From: RGIG8745 sp964554265
GTDB lineage: Bacteria > Bacteroidota > Bacteroidia > Bacteroidales > Bacteroidaceae
DNA: 64,000 nucleotides
Assembly: GCA_964554265.1 (NCBI GenBank)
Contig: CAZKOB010000002.1
Coordinates: 4,111 to 68,110, forward strand
Direction of reading: 5' to 3'
Made by a program: the position numbers and the translations under genes
The notes under the pieces: generated by a model
Databases searched by the model: none
Seen by the model: the letters and a program-made list of their open reading frames with translations, nothing else
Told to the model about the DNA's origin: nothing
Shown here: positions 44,156 through 53,592 of the stretch, one piece after another
Numbering within the stretch: position 1 is the first letter of the stretch
How the letters are laid out: each line of letters opens with the position of its first letter

Positions 44156-46078
44156 ATGAAAAACCATATTCTTGAGAGTCGTAGGTTTGTTGTAGGTGGC
44201 ATTGCTCTTATAATAGTTGTTACTTACATCATACGCCTTGCGTTCCTTCAGCTTATGAGCGAAGACTATAAGACGTATGCCGACAGCAATGCCTTTTTGA
44301 ACAACGTGCTTTACCCTTCTCGTGGGGTTATATACGACCGTAACGGTAGTCTTATGGTATATAATCAACCTGCATACGATATTATGGTGGTTATGCGTGA
44401 AGTGTCCGGACTCGATACACTTGACCTTTGTCATACCCTTGGCATGACGAAGGACGAGTTTGACCGTCGTATGGCTGTTATTAAGGATAAAAGCAGGAAT
44501 CCCGGATATTCTACATATACCCAACAACTTTTTGTAGGTCAGATTCCGGCCGAAGAATTTTCTGTGTTTCAGGAAAAGCTTTTCCGCTTTCGTGGGTTTT
44601 ATGTACGTGAGAGGGCTGTTCGTCGTTATCGGTATCCTTACGCCGCACATGTATTGGGAGATGTTGCAGAAGTTTCTCCTTCAGACATTGAGGCTGATGA
44701 TTATTATCAGGCTGGCGATTATATCGGTAAACAAGGTGTTGAGCGTTCGTATGAGAAATTCCTCCGTGGCGAGAAAGGAGTGGAAGTGCTTTTGCGAGAT
44801 GCCAGAGGAAGGATACAGGGCCATTACAAGAATGGGGTAAAGGATAAGCGTCCGATACCGGGGAAGAGTATTACTTTAAGTATCGACCTTGAGTTGCAGA
44901 AACTTGGCGAGCGTCTTATGGAAGGTAAGAAAGGCAGTATTGTGGCTATCGAACCTAAAACAGGTGAGGTGCTCTGTATGGTGTCTGCTCCTACTTACGA
45001 CCCGAGGCTTATGGAAGGCAAACAGAGGGGGAAGATGATGATGAGAATGGGGCGCGATCCGCTCAAGCCGATGATCAACCGTGCTGTTCTTGGAGTCTAT
45101 CCTCCGGGATCCACATTCAAGACATCGCAGGCTCTTACTTTCCTGCAGGAAGGCATCATAACGGAGTCTACTGCATACCCTTGTTCTCATGGCTTTCGTT
45201 TTGGACGTTTGAAGGTAGGTTGCCACGGACATGCCGCCCCGCTTTCTTTGCAGCCGGCCATTGCCACTTCATGTAATGGCTATTTCTGCTGGGGGCTTTA
45301 TTACATGTTTGGTAATCGTAGGAAATATGCTTCTGTGCAGGAAGCCATGACTCGTTGGAAGGATTATATGGTGTCAATGGGATTTGGGTATAAATTAGGT
45401 GTCGATCTACCGAGTGAGGCGAGAGGTATGATACCGAATGCTCAGTATTACGATAAGGCTTATCGAGGAAGCTGGTCTGGACTTACCGTTGTCAGTATAT
45501 CCATCGGACAGGGCGAAGTTTTGCTGACTCCATTGCAGATTGCCAATCTTGGTGCTACTATTGCGAACAGAGGATATTACATCACTCCTCATGTGGTAAA
45601 AAGTGTTGAAGGTGGGCATTTGGCCGACAGCTTGTTGGAGAAGCATACGACGATGGTGGATTCCAAGTACTATGAGTGTATTGTTGGAGGTATGCGGAAA
45701 GCTGTTCTGGGAGGAACATGCAGGGCTGCAAACAGTCCTTTCTATGAGGTCTGCGGTAAGACCGGTACAGCACAGAATCCTCATGGAAAAGACCATTCTG
45801 CATTTATGGGTTTTGCTCCTAAGGATGATCCTAAGATTGCCATAGCCGTTTATGTGGAGAATGGCGGATGGGGAGCTAATTACGGGGTTCCGCTTGGCGC
45901 ATTGATGATGGAGCAGTATATCAACGGCAAGCTTTCTCCTGAAAGCGAGGTGAAGGCAGAGATGTTCCGGAATAAACATGTGTCGTACGGAGTGGCAAGT
46001 GAAACGAAATCTGCCCTTTTCAATAGAAACCGGAATGAAGCTGAGATGGAGATAAAAGATGTTTCCCTGTCGGAATGA
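44156..46078 (+). CDS. mrdA: Elongation-specific penicillin-binding protein 2
   Basis: 640-residue class B PBP. An N-terminal transmembrane helix (about 11-29) precedes the dimerisation domain (YPSRGVIYDRNGSLMVYNQPAYD) and transpeptidase motifs: PPGSTFKTSQ (SxxK, about 318-327), SCN (about 371-373) and CGKTGTAQNP (KTG, near 537-546). GQGEVLLTPLQIAN is a further PBP2 landmark. It works with RodA in lateral wall synthesis and is distinct from the PASTA-bearing FtsI at 24397. A -7-like TATTTTTG at 44123 is possible but lacks a partner element. Confidence 0.95.
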   Translation: MKNHILESRRFVVGGIALIIVVTYIIRLAFLQLMSEDYKTYADSNAFLNNVLYPSRGVIYDRNGSLMVYNQPAYDIMVVMREVSGLDTLDLCHTLGMTKDEFDRRMAVIKDKSRNPGYSTYTQQLFVGQIPAEEFSVFQEKLFRFRGFYVRERAVRRYRYPYAAHVLGDVAEVSPSDIEADDYYQAGDYIGKQGVERSYEKFLRGEKGVEVLLRDARGRIQGHYKNGVKDKRPIPGKSITLSIDLELQKLGERLMEGKKGSIVAIEPKTGEVLCMVSAPTYDPRLMEGKQRGKMMMRMGRDPLKPMINRAVLGVYPPGSTFKTSQALTFLQEGIITESTAYPCSHGFRFGRLKVGCHGHAAPLSLQPAIATSCNGYFCWGLYYMFGNRRKYASVQEAMTRWKDYMVSMGFGYKLGVDLPSEARGMIPNAQYYDKAYRGSWSGLTVVSISIGQGEVLLTPLQIANLGATIANRGYYITPHVVKSVEGGHLADSLLEKHTTMVDSKYYECIVGGMRKAVLGGTCRAANSPFYEVCGKTGTAQNPHGKDHSAFMGFAPKDDPKIAIAVYVENGGWGANYGVPLGALMMEQYINGKLSPESEVKAEMFRNKHVSYGVASETKSALFNRNRNEAEMEIKDVSLSE

Positions 46079-46129
46079 TATTTATATGGATAGTTGTACA
46101 TTGCAAACGAAAAAACAGATACAGTAGAG

Positions 46130-47593
46130 ATGCAGAATGAAGGACATAAAGGAGTGATGAAGTCTTTGGACTGGTGGACTATCGGTCTATATCTTGTCTT
46201 GATTACATGGGGATGGTTTTCTGTATGCGGAGCAAGCTACGATTTCAGTAATCCTGATGTTTTCAGTCTTGGTTGCAATTCCGGCAAACAACTCTTGTGG
46301 GCCGGGACTTCTGTGTGCCTTGCCGGCACGCTTCTTTTGATTGAGAAAAGATTCTTCGATACGGCTTCCTATTATATATATATAGTAATGATTGGAGTGC
46401 TTGTTGTGACAATCATTGTTGCGCCCGATACAAAAGGTTCGCGTTCGTGGTTGCCTATCGGGTCATTTATGAAAATACAGCCGGCTGAGTTTGCCAAGTT
46501 TGCTGTTGCTCTGACCATAGGGAAATACATGGACCGGTATGGTTTTGATATACATAATCTGAAGGATTTTGGCAGAGTGGTGGGACTCATACTGTTGCCG
46601 ATGGTGCTCATTGTGTGCCAGAAAGAAACAGGGACAGCACTTGTTTATCTCTCTTTCTTTCTTGTGCTTTATCGAGAAGGAATGACGGGCGCTTTTCTTT
46701 TTGCTGCATTTGCGGCTGTGGTCTACTTTGTTGTGGGTATACGTTTTGGCGATGAACTTATCCCTGACATGCCTGTTTCTGTCGGTGAGTTTACGGTGCT
46801 GCTGTTGTCAATGCTGTTCACTGTCGGCATGACGCTTGTGTTTTGTCATAACATTAAAGCCGTCAAACTGATGTTTTTTGGAGGAGGCGGAACTATTCTT
46901 CTTGCATACCTTTTTTCTGCATACGTGATTCCTTTCAATGTGTGTCATGTCATGCTTGCTGTCAATATTGCCGTTATTCTGTATCTGCTGATACTTGCCA
47001 TATATACTCGTTTGTACACTTATCTGCTGATAGGCTTGTTTGCCATTGCCTCTACCGGTTTCTTTTATATGTGCCACAAAATGTTCAATGCACTTGATGA
47101 CCATCAGCGTGTACGTATTGAAGTGCTTCTTGGCATGAAAGAAGATCTGCGTGGTGCCGGATATAATGTGAATCAGGCTAAGATTGCCATCGGTTCTGGA
47201 GGGTTTTATGGAAAGGGTTTTCTTAATGGTACACAGACTAAATTGAAGTATGTGCCCGAACAGGATACGGACTTTATCTTTTGTACTGTCGGTGAAGAAG
47301 AAGGTTTCATCGGTGCGTCAGCCGTATTGATTGTCTATCTGCTTTTTATATGGAGGTTGATTTTTGTCGCAGAGCGCCAGCCTGACACGATGGGACGTGT
47401 CTATGGCTACTCAGTCATAAGCATCTTCCTTTTCCATTTGTTCATAAATGTAGGCATGGTGCTCGGACTTACTCCTGTCATCGGTATTCCTCTGCCGTTT
47501 TTCAGCTATGGAGGTTCTTCTTTGTGGGGATTTACCATTCTTTTGTTCATTTTTCTGAGAATGGACGCAGAGAGAAATCTTAAAAAGAGGTAA
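46130..47593 (+). CDS. rodA: Elongasome peptidoglycan polymerase RodA
   Basis: 487-residue SEDS glycosyltransferase with ten or more transmembrane helices. Motifs: SRSWLPIGSFMKIQPAEFAKFAVALT (about 106-131, divided), GSGGFYGKGFLNGTQTKLKYVPEQDTDFIF, and GLTPVIGIPLPFFSYGGSS near the end, the SEDS signature. It is longer than E. coli RodA (370) owing to extra membrane segments around residues 200-320, as in other Bacteroidetes. The ATG at 46130 (MQNEGHKGVMKSLDWW) is preferred to an upstream TTG at 46094. It is the last gene of the mre cluster. Confidence 0.94.
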   Translation: MQNEGHKGVMKSLDWWTIGLYLVLITWGWFSVCGASYDFSNPDVFSLGCNSGKQLLWAGTSVCLAGTLLLIEKRFFDTASYYIYIVMIGVLVVTIIVAPDTKGSRSWLPIGSFMKIQPAEFAKFAVALTIGKYMDRYGFDIHNLKDFGRVVGLILLPMVLIVCQKETGTALVYLSFFLVLYREGMTGAFLFAAFAAVVYFVVGIRFGDELIPDMPVSVGEFTVLLLSMLFTVGMTLVFCHNIKAVKLMFFGGGGTILLAYLFSAYVIPFNVCHVMLAVNIAVILYLLILAIYTRLYTYLLIGLFAIASTGFFYMCHKMFNALDDHQRVRIEVLLGMKEDLRGAGYNVNQAKIAIGSGGFYGKGFLNGTQTKLKYVPEQDTDFIFCTVGEEEGFIGASAVLIVYLLFIWRLIFVAERQPDTMGRVYGYSVISIFLFHLFINVGMVLGLTPVIGIPLPFFSYGGSSLWGFTILLFIFLRMDAERNLKKR

Positions 47594-47676
47594 GGCTGAA
47601 TCGTGATGTGATGATTGCAAAAGTGGGGCTGTAAGTGCGGCTTCCCGTAGACCTGTGCATATTGTTTACGGTCAAT

Positions 47677-48670
47677 CGTTCTCGTCGAAGATTCTCGCTG
47701 TTCTCTGATGCCTTTTCATGGGCCCTGACGTCCTCATCAATCAGTTTGGTTATTCCATTCCACTATCTATTTGTCATAAATCATGGGTTTTTCTTGATAA
47801 TTTGAAATGTTAAAATTCAAGGCTCGCAGAATCGCATAAAATCGGCCGGACCTTACCAAAGTTCCATTTGCGCAATTCTGAGGCTGTTTTCAGACTTTTA
47901 GCCCCAAGTGTAAAAATAATATAATTTGCATTCCGAAAAGATACATTTATTCACATTCGCGCGTGCATCGCCTGAAAAAAGAGTACGCTGGAAATAAATT
48001 TCGTTCACCTTGAAAATAGTTTTAAAGTGCCTTGTAAAAAATTTTTCAAGGTGAACGAATTTTATTTTCAAGGTGAACGAGTTCGAAAATGTCCGTTTTT
48101 CGGGCTGAAATAGGGTTTGACTAAATTTGATTTCTTAAAAAATCTGAATTGGATTTTTCAATGCCACGAAAAACAAAGACGGGTTTTGGCGACGAAAAAC
48201 AGGAATTTTGGGCAAGATTTTTTTATAACTTATTGATTGTCAACATATTCTATTTTATCCCGACCCGTATTTCTTGCATCTGAAACCGCATTGTTTTGCT
48301 GAAATAGTATTTTACTGATTATCAATTGCTTATCTGTGAAATGTCAAAATTTAGACAGTTGATTAAGTGTAAATTAGTCTTAATTATGTTAATAAAGTCC
48401 CGTCAGTTAAAAGTGAACTTAGTGTCAAAAAGAAAGAAGAAATGTTCATAAGAAAATCAGCTGTTTTTGCTGTTGTATTCACAGACTCCTACTTTAAATC
48501 ATCAATTTTACAAAAGTCGCCCGTGGAAACACCAGCTCACAACCATAAGAATCACAAGAATCATCCATGAATCCCCCGGCAACACACACAACCGATTCAC
48601 TTTTTGAATCGATTTTCGCGTATCACCCAAAACCGCAGACATTAGAATTACAATCTATTAATATTTAATC
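47677..48670 (-). repeat. Interspersed repeat, copy F
   Basis: Reverse-orientation copy: right-end remnant (TTCTCGTCGAAGATTCTCGC) at 47677, GAATCGC/GCGATTC stem near 47830-47880, core in common orientation, and the complement of TTTCTTCTTTCTTTTTGACAC near 48424-48444. The outer end has a TTCACAGACTCCT half-hairpin (about 48478) and the flank TTTTCGCGTATCACC...CATTAGAATTACA (48610-48650), also found beside copy H. It separates rodA from the ATPase/DUF4435 pair. The ~150 nt from 48671 to 48820 hold only AT-rich sequence. Confidence 0.88.
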
Positions 48671-48820
48671 ACTTATAAACCTCAACATATTTTTTCAAAG
48701 AAATATGGCCCCAAAAAAGCAGGAACTTTTTCTTCTGTAAGTTCGCAATATTGGAAAAAATCTATCTACATCAAGTATTTTTTCTTATATTTACAGCATA
48801 AATTCAAAAAAACAGGTCCT

Positions 48821-49651
48821 ATGGAGAAAAGAGCGGAATACATACAGAGCATAGAAATAAAGGCTCTCTGGAAAGGAGGACGACATATTGAATGGCATCT
48901 GCGTCCTGACGTCAACATCCTCAGTGGAATAAACGGAGTAGGAAAAAGTACAATCATAAACCACTCCGTAAAAGTGCTCGACTTGATTGACAGCGGAGAA
49001 CTGCGCCCCGGAGAAGTAATACAAGGCATCAACATCAAATTGTATCCGGAGGATGCCACAACTATGAAATTCGATGTAATACGCAGTTTTGATCGTCCGC
49101 TTCTCAATAGCGACTTGCTTGAGAAACTGTCGGATTCAAGAGTAAGGACAGAACTTGACTGGCAGATATACAAGCTCCAGAAACGCTATCTTGACTATCA
49201 GGTGAATATCGGAAACAGGATTATCGAACTGCTGACAAGCAGCAATCCGGAAAACCAGTTGTTAGCGACGGAAGTGTCCAAACCCAAGATGCAATTCCAA
49301 AATATCATAGATGAACTGTTCAAAGACACATTGAAGAAGATAGACCGCAAAAGCAATGAAATACTGTTTATACAGAACGGTGAAAGGCTGACCCCCTACC
49401 AGCTTTCTTCCGGAGAAAAACAAATGCTTGTAATCATGCTGACCGTGCTTGTAGAAAATGGGGAGCACTACGCATTACTGATGGATGAACCGGAAATAAG
49501 TCTGCACATAGAATGGCAGCAGCAGCTTATCAAGCTGATACGAGAACTCAATCCGAACGCACAGATAATTCTGTCAACTCATTCCCCGGCCTTAATCATG
49601 GACGGATGGATAGACAAAGTGACAGAGGTTACAGATGTTACCATGAAATAA
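48821..49651 (+). CDS. ABC/SMC-type AAA ATPase, possible AriA-like defence component
   Basis: 276-residue ATPase with Walker A GINGVGKST (36-44), ABC signature LSSGEKQ (195-201), Walker B ALLMDEPE (218-225) and a STHSPAL switch-histidine segment (252-258). A single split-ATPase domain with a ~130-residue helical insert resembles AAA_15/AAA_21 proteins (OLD, AriA). The next gene, 16 nt downstream, encodes a DUF4435/TOPRIM-like protein. This pairing is the architecture of the PARIS anti-phage system (AriA plus AriB), but the ATPase is smaller than typical AriA and related pairs may have other roles. Function is therefore inferred. It is bordered upstream by repeat copy F. Confidence 0.75.
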   Translation: MEKRAEYIQSIEIKALWKGGRHIEWHLRPDVNILSGINGVGKSTIINHSVKVLDLIDSGELRPGEVIQGINIKLYPEDATTMKFDVIRSFDRPLLNSDLLEKLSDSRVRTELDWQIYKLQKRYLDYQVNIGNRIIELLTSSNPENQLLATEVSKPKMQFQNIIDELFKDTLKKIDRKSNEILFIQNGERLTPYQLSSGEKQMLVIMLTVLVENGEHYALLMDEPEISLHIEWQQQLIKLIRELNPNAQIILSTHSPALIMDGWIDKVTEVTDVTMK

Positions 49652-49667
49652 AGAAAGGGCTGCGAGT

Positions 49668-50759
49668 ATGGCTAAAACTCTGACAGACAATCTGACTTCG
49701 CGATATTTCAATGCCGCCAACAAGCTACGTCCGGGAAAGAAGAAACAAAAAATCATAGCCTACGTCGAGAGCTATGACGACATCTTCTTCTGGAGGAGTG
49801 TGTTCTCTGAATACGAAACCGATGAGCGCACATTTGAGGTCGTGTTGCCTTCACGAACCAAACTATCACGCGGAAAGAAAACAGCCATGATGAACCGGCT
49901 CGGAGTGAACCTCGGAACGAGCATGATTGCATGTGTCGATGCCGACTATGACTATCTGCTGCAGGGCAAGACACAGTTTTCGCACCAGATGCTGTCCAAT
50001 CCTTATATTTTCCATACTTATACGTATGCTATAGAGAACTACCAGTGCTATGCACCAAGCCTGCATAACGTATGCGTTATGGCCACTCTCAACGACCGTC
50101 AGGTGTTCAATTTTGAGGCTTATCTGCGCAGCTATTCCGAAATCATATACGATCTGTTCGTCTGGTCTGTCTGGATGTACCGGGAAGAACACTACAAAGA
50201 CATGCCGCTAACGACATTCTGCAACTTCATAGCTGTCAACCATGTAAATCTTTACCATCCGGAAAAAGCTCTTGAAGAACTGCGGCATGTGGTGAACCGC
50301 AAGATGGCATGGATGCAAAAGCATTATCCACAGGCGCGCGGACAGATAAAACCGTTAAAAGAAGAGCTGCAAACTCTTGGGGTCCGTCCGGACAACACTT
50401 ATTTATATATACAAGGACACCACCTGCTCGACAATGTAGTGATGCAAGTACTCGACCCTGTGTGCACTCTGTTGAGAAGGGAACGGGAAAAAGAAATAAA
50501 GAGGCTTGCCGGACATACCCAGCAAATGGACAACGAATTATCAAGCTATATGCACAGCCAATGCCCGATAGACCAAATGGTGAGACGCAATACTTCATTC
50601 AAGCAATCGGAGCCTTACCAAAGACTGAAGAATGACATCGAGGCTTTTCTGCAACGAATAGACAACAACGGAAATACGGATAAACAAAAGACAGAAACGG
50701 AAGACAGTCAAGCGGTCAAGCTGTTAACAAATGAGGAGGAAGCCGACAAGCCATTCTGA
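49668..50759 (+). CDS. DUF4435 (TOPRIM-like) protein, possible AriB-like effector
   Basis: 363-residue protein. The N-terminal region has YVESYDDIFFWRSVF, where Glu34 and the following acidic residues match the TOPRIM beta1 Glu motif, and IACVDADYDYLL with Asp91, Asp93 and Asp95 matching the DxD motif. This is the DUF4435 pattern found in PARIS AriB, a toxic nuclease released when AriA senses a trigger. The C-terminal ~150 residues are helical and charged. It is almost certainly co-transcribed with the ATPase at 48821. Whether the pair defends against phage or does housekeeping DNA work cannot be decided from sequence alone. Confidence 0.72.
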   Translation: MAKTLTDNLTSRYFNAANKLRPGKKKQKIIAYVESYDDIFFWRSVFSEYETDERTFEVVLPSRTKLSRGKKTAMMNRLGVNLGTSMIACVDADYDYLLQGKTQFSHQMLSNPYIFHTYTYAIENYQCYAPSLHNVCVMATLNDRQVFNFEAYLRSYSEIIYDLFVWSVWMYREEHYKDMPLTTFCNFIAVNHVNLYHPEKALEELRHVVNRKMAWMQKHYPQARGQIKPLKEELQTLGVRPDNTYLYIQGHHLLDNVVMQVLDPVCTLLRREREKEIKRLAGHTQQMDNELSSYMHSQCPIDQMVRRNTSFKQSEPYQRLKNDIEAFLQRIDNNGNTDKQKTETEDSQAVKLLTNEEEADKPF

Positions 50760-50820
50760 ATGCACGGCAAAGGAGGTAAGCAAAAACCAAATACGTTTTC
50801 CAAATACACCAGAAAAAATA

Positions 50821-50853
50821 CCGCAGCCTGTATGAACAAAGTACAGGCTGCGG
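50821..50853 (+). terminator. Terminator after the ATPase/DUF4435 pair
   Basis: Perfect 12-bp inverted repeat CCGCAGCCTGTA (50821-50832) with its complement (50842-50853), 9-nt loop, followed by TGTTATT. Confidence 0.75.
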
Positions 50854-50919
50854 TGTTATTATGTCATAAATCAAACGGGCATACTTGCCCACAGTTATAA
50901 ACCTAAACTTTATATTAAT

Positions 50920-51528
50920 ATGACATCTTGTGTTTTAGCAAAAATCGTTATCGCCACACTGCCTTATGCAACAAATGCGCTTGCACCGGTAATTTCAGAG
51001 GAAACCATCAATTACCATTATGGCAAACATTACCAGACCTACGTGGACAATCTCAATGCCAAGATTGCAAATACGGAATGGGAAGGAATGTGCCTTGAAG
51101 AACTTGTCAAGAACGTACCGGAAGGCCCGTTGTTCAACAATGCAGGACAAGCGCTGAACCATCAACTGTATTTTTTGCAGTTCAGACCGGCCGAACAAGC
51201 CGTGACAGAGCCTTCGGAAAAAATGACAAAGAAAATCAATGAAGCATTCGGTTCTGTAGAAAAAATGAAACAAGCCATGACCTCGTCTGCCGGTGCCTTG
51301 TTCGGAAGCGGATGGATATGGCTTGAAGCCGACGACAACAGCAGACTCTACATCAGTTCTTATGCTAACGGCGACAACCCTGTAAGGCACGGCCGACATC
51401 CTATTATCGGAGTTGACGTATGGGAACATGCCTATTATCTTGACTGGCAGAACAGACGCACAGCACATGTCGATGCTCTGTGGAAGATTATCGACTGGAA
51501 TGTTGTAGAAGAACGTATGCCGAAATAA
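50920..51528 (+). CDS. sodB: Iron/manganese superoxide dismutase
   Basis: 202-residue cytoplasmic enzyme dismutating superoxide. The family fold is evident from ISEETINYHYGKHYQTYVDNLN, FNNAGQALNHQLYFLQF, GALFGSGWIWLEAD and the metal-binding DVWEHAYYLDWQNRR near the C-terminus. The two helical His ligands lie in the YHYGKH and NHQLYF segments, and Asp and His in DVWEH. Metal type cannot be settled, but Bacteroidetes enzymes are often cambialistic. The N-terminus (MTSCVLAKIVIATLPYA) is a few residues longer and more hydrophobic than usual; no alternative ATG exists. Relevant to oxygen tolerance in an anaerobe. Confidence 0.95.
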   Translation: MTSCVLAKIVIATLPYATNALAPVISEETINYHYGKHYQTYVDNLNAKIANTEWEGMCLEELVKNVPEGPLFNNAGQALNHQLYFLQFRPAEQAVTEPSEKMTKKINEAFGSVEKMKQAMTSSAGALFGSGWIWLEADDNSRLYISSYANGDNPVRHGRHPIIGVDVWEHAYYLDWQNRRTAHVDALWKIIDWNVVEERMPK

Positions 51529-51585
51529 ATCAGAAGAAGACAACACAGACCGGTACACACTCTTTTCTATTATATATTTGCAGAA

Positions 51586-51632
51586 GGATGTTATTGCCAC
51601 TTATCAACAGTTGGCAATAACATCCTCTTTTT
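51586..51632 (+). terminator. Terminator after sodB
   Basis: Perfect 14-bp inverted repeat GGATGTTATTGCCA (51586-51599) with its complement (51612-51625), followed by CTTTTT. Confidence 0.9.
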
Positions 51633-51759
51633 AATTAAAAAGATGTACAACACCTACGATAGTATGCCACGAAGTCTTTTTCACACATCAAAAAGCAAGC
51701 ATATTTGAAATATGAATTACATTTTTGTATAACAATTTCAAAATAATAATCAAAATAAT

Positions 51760-51767
51760 TATATTTG
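51760..51767 (+). promoter_or_regulatory. asnB -7 box
   Basis: TATATTTG in a very AT-rich stretch, 92 nt upstream of the asnB ATG. The leader (51768-51859) is A-rich and unstructured. Confidence 0.5.
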
Positions 51768-51859
51768 CCGAGGATTTGCGTCATAAAGAAACATAAACGA
51801 AAGAAAACATTACAAGTGTCACAAACAAAAAGAATATACGAACAAAAAACAGAATCATC

Positions 51860-53524
51860 ATGTGTGGAATAACAGGAATATTCGGTATCAAGGAGCAGAC
51901 TCCCGAACTAAGAAAAAAGGCATTGAGAATGTCACAGAAAATTCGTCACCGTGGTCCCGACTGGAGCGGAATATACTGCGGAAAAACGGCAATACTGGCC
52001 CACGAACGATTGTCAATCGTTGATCCTGAATCGGGCAAACAGCCCCTGTTCTCCCCCGACGGCAAACAGATTCTGGCTGTCAACGGAGAAATCTACAATC
52101 ATCGTGACATCCGAGCAAAATACGCCGGAAAGTATGAATTTCAAACCGGCTCCGACTGTGAAGTCATTCTTGCACTATACCGCGACAAGGGAATAGAACT
52201 CTTTGAAGAACTCAGCGGAATATTTGCATTTGCACTATACGACGAGGAGCGCGATGAATTCCTCATCGGACGTGACCCTATCGGTGTCATACCGCTTTAC
52301 ATAGGACACGATCGCGACGGTCTGGTGTATGTAGGCAGCGAACTCAAGGCTCTTGAAGGATTCTGCGATGAATACGAGCCTTTCCTTCCTGGACATTACT
52401 ACTGGAGCAAGGAGGGAAAGCAAAAACGATGGTACAGGCGCGATTGGACAGAGTATGATGCCGTAAAGCACAATCCAGCCAACAAGGAGGCTCTGCGCGA
52501 TGCGCTTGAAGATGCCGTGCGCAGGCAACTGATGAGCGATGTGCCATACGGTGTACTTCTATCCGGCGGACTCGACAGTTCCGTCATATCTGCAATTGCC
52601 GCCAAATATGCCGGCAGACGTATCGAGACAAACAGCACGGAGAAGGCATGGTGGCCCCGTCTACATTCCTTTGCTGTAGGTCTGAAAGGCGCTCCGGACC
52701 TGGAGAAGGCGCGTATTGTGGCAGAACATATCGGCACGGTACACCACGAAATAAACTACACCATACAGGAAGGCATTGATGCCATACGCGATGTAATATA
52801 CTTTATAGAGACTTACGACGTCACGACAGTGCGCGCAAGCACCCCCATGTATCTTCTCGCCAGAGTCATAAAGAGCATGGGAATCAAAATGGTTCTTTCC
52901 GGCGAAGGTGCAGACGAAGTGTTCGGAGGCTATCTGTATTTCCATAAGGCCCCGAACGCCCAGGCTTTCCACGAAGAGACCGTACGCAAACTGTCCAAAC
53001 TGCATCTCTACGACTGCCTCCGCGCCAACAAGAGTCTTTCGGCATGGGGAGTAGAAGGGCGCGTGCCGTTCCTTGACAAAGAGTTTCTTGATGTCGCCAT
53101 GCGCCTCAATCCGGAGGCGAAGATGTGTCCGGGAAACAGCATCGAAAAGCGCATTGTCCGCGAAGCCTTCGCTGATATGCTGCCGGAAAGCGTAGCATGG
53201 CGGCAAAAAGAACAGTTCAGCGACGGTGTAGGCTACAGTTGGATTGACACTCTGAAGCAAATGACCTCCGAACAGGTGAGCGATGAGCAAATGGCCAATG
53301 CCGCGGAGCGTTTTCCTATCAATACACCAATGAACAAGGAAGAGTATTTCTACCGTTCCATATTCGAGGAACACTTCCCAAGCGAGAGTGCTGCACGATG
53401 CGTCCCGAGTGTCCCGAGCGTGGCATGTTCAACAGCAGAGGCTCTCGCATGGGATGCAAGTTTCAAGAACATGAACGACCCCAGCGGACGCGCCGTGAAA
53501 GGGGTGCACGAACAAGCGTACTAA
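51860..53524 (+). CDS. asnB: Glutamine-hydrolysing asparagine synthetase
   Basis: 554-residue enzyme converting aspartate to asparagine with glutamine and ATP. The N-terminal glutaminase starts MCGITGIFG, Cys2 being the nucleophile after Met removal. LSIVDPESGKQPL and NGEIYNHRDIR are glutaminase-site landmarks. The synthetase domain has the pyrophosphatase loop LLSGGLDSSVISAIAA (about 233-248) and LSGEGADEVFGGYLYF (about 351-366). The C-terminus ends in RAVKGVHEQAY. It stands alone between the sodB terminator and repeat copy G. Confidence 0.96.
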   Translation: MCGITGIFGIKEQTPELRKKALRMSQKIRHRGPDWSGIYCGKTAILAHERLSIVDPESGKQPLFSPDGKQILAVNGEIYNHRDIRAKYAGKYEFQTGSDCEVILALYRDKGIELFEELSGIFAFALYDEERDEFLIGRDPIGVIPLYIGHDRDGLVYVGSELKALEGFCDEYEPFLPGHYYWSKEGKQKRWYRRDWTEYDAVKHNPANKEALRDALEDAVRRQLMSDVPYGVLLSGGLDSSVISAIAAKYAGRRIETNSTEKAWWPRLHSFAVGLKGAPDLEKARIVAEHIGTVHHEINYTIQEGIDAIRDVIYFIETYDVTTVRASTPMYLLARVIKSMGIKMVLSGEGADEVFGGYLYFHKAPNAQAFHEETVRKLSKLHLYDCLRANKSLSAWGVEGRVPFLDKEFLDVAMRLNPEAKMCPGNSIEKRIVREAFADMLPESVAWRQKEQFSDGVGYSWIDTLKQMTSEQVSDEQMANAAERFPINTPMNKEEYFYRSIFEEHFPSESAARCVPSVPSVACSTAEALAWDASFKNMNDPSGRAVKGVHEQAY

Positions 53525-53592
53525 CAACACCGTTTATGGAGTTGGGGATGCTTGGCAATAGATTTCCCAAGTGAATACGAATACTTGGTTAA

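Noticed and set aside
51573..51580. TATATTTG directly in front of the sodB terminator hairpin as a promoter for a tiny RNA
   Set aside because: No -33 element at proper spacing, and the hairpin is fully explained as the sodB terminator.
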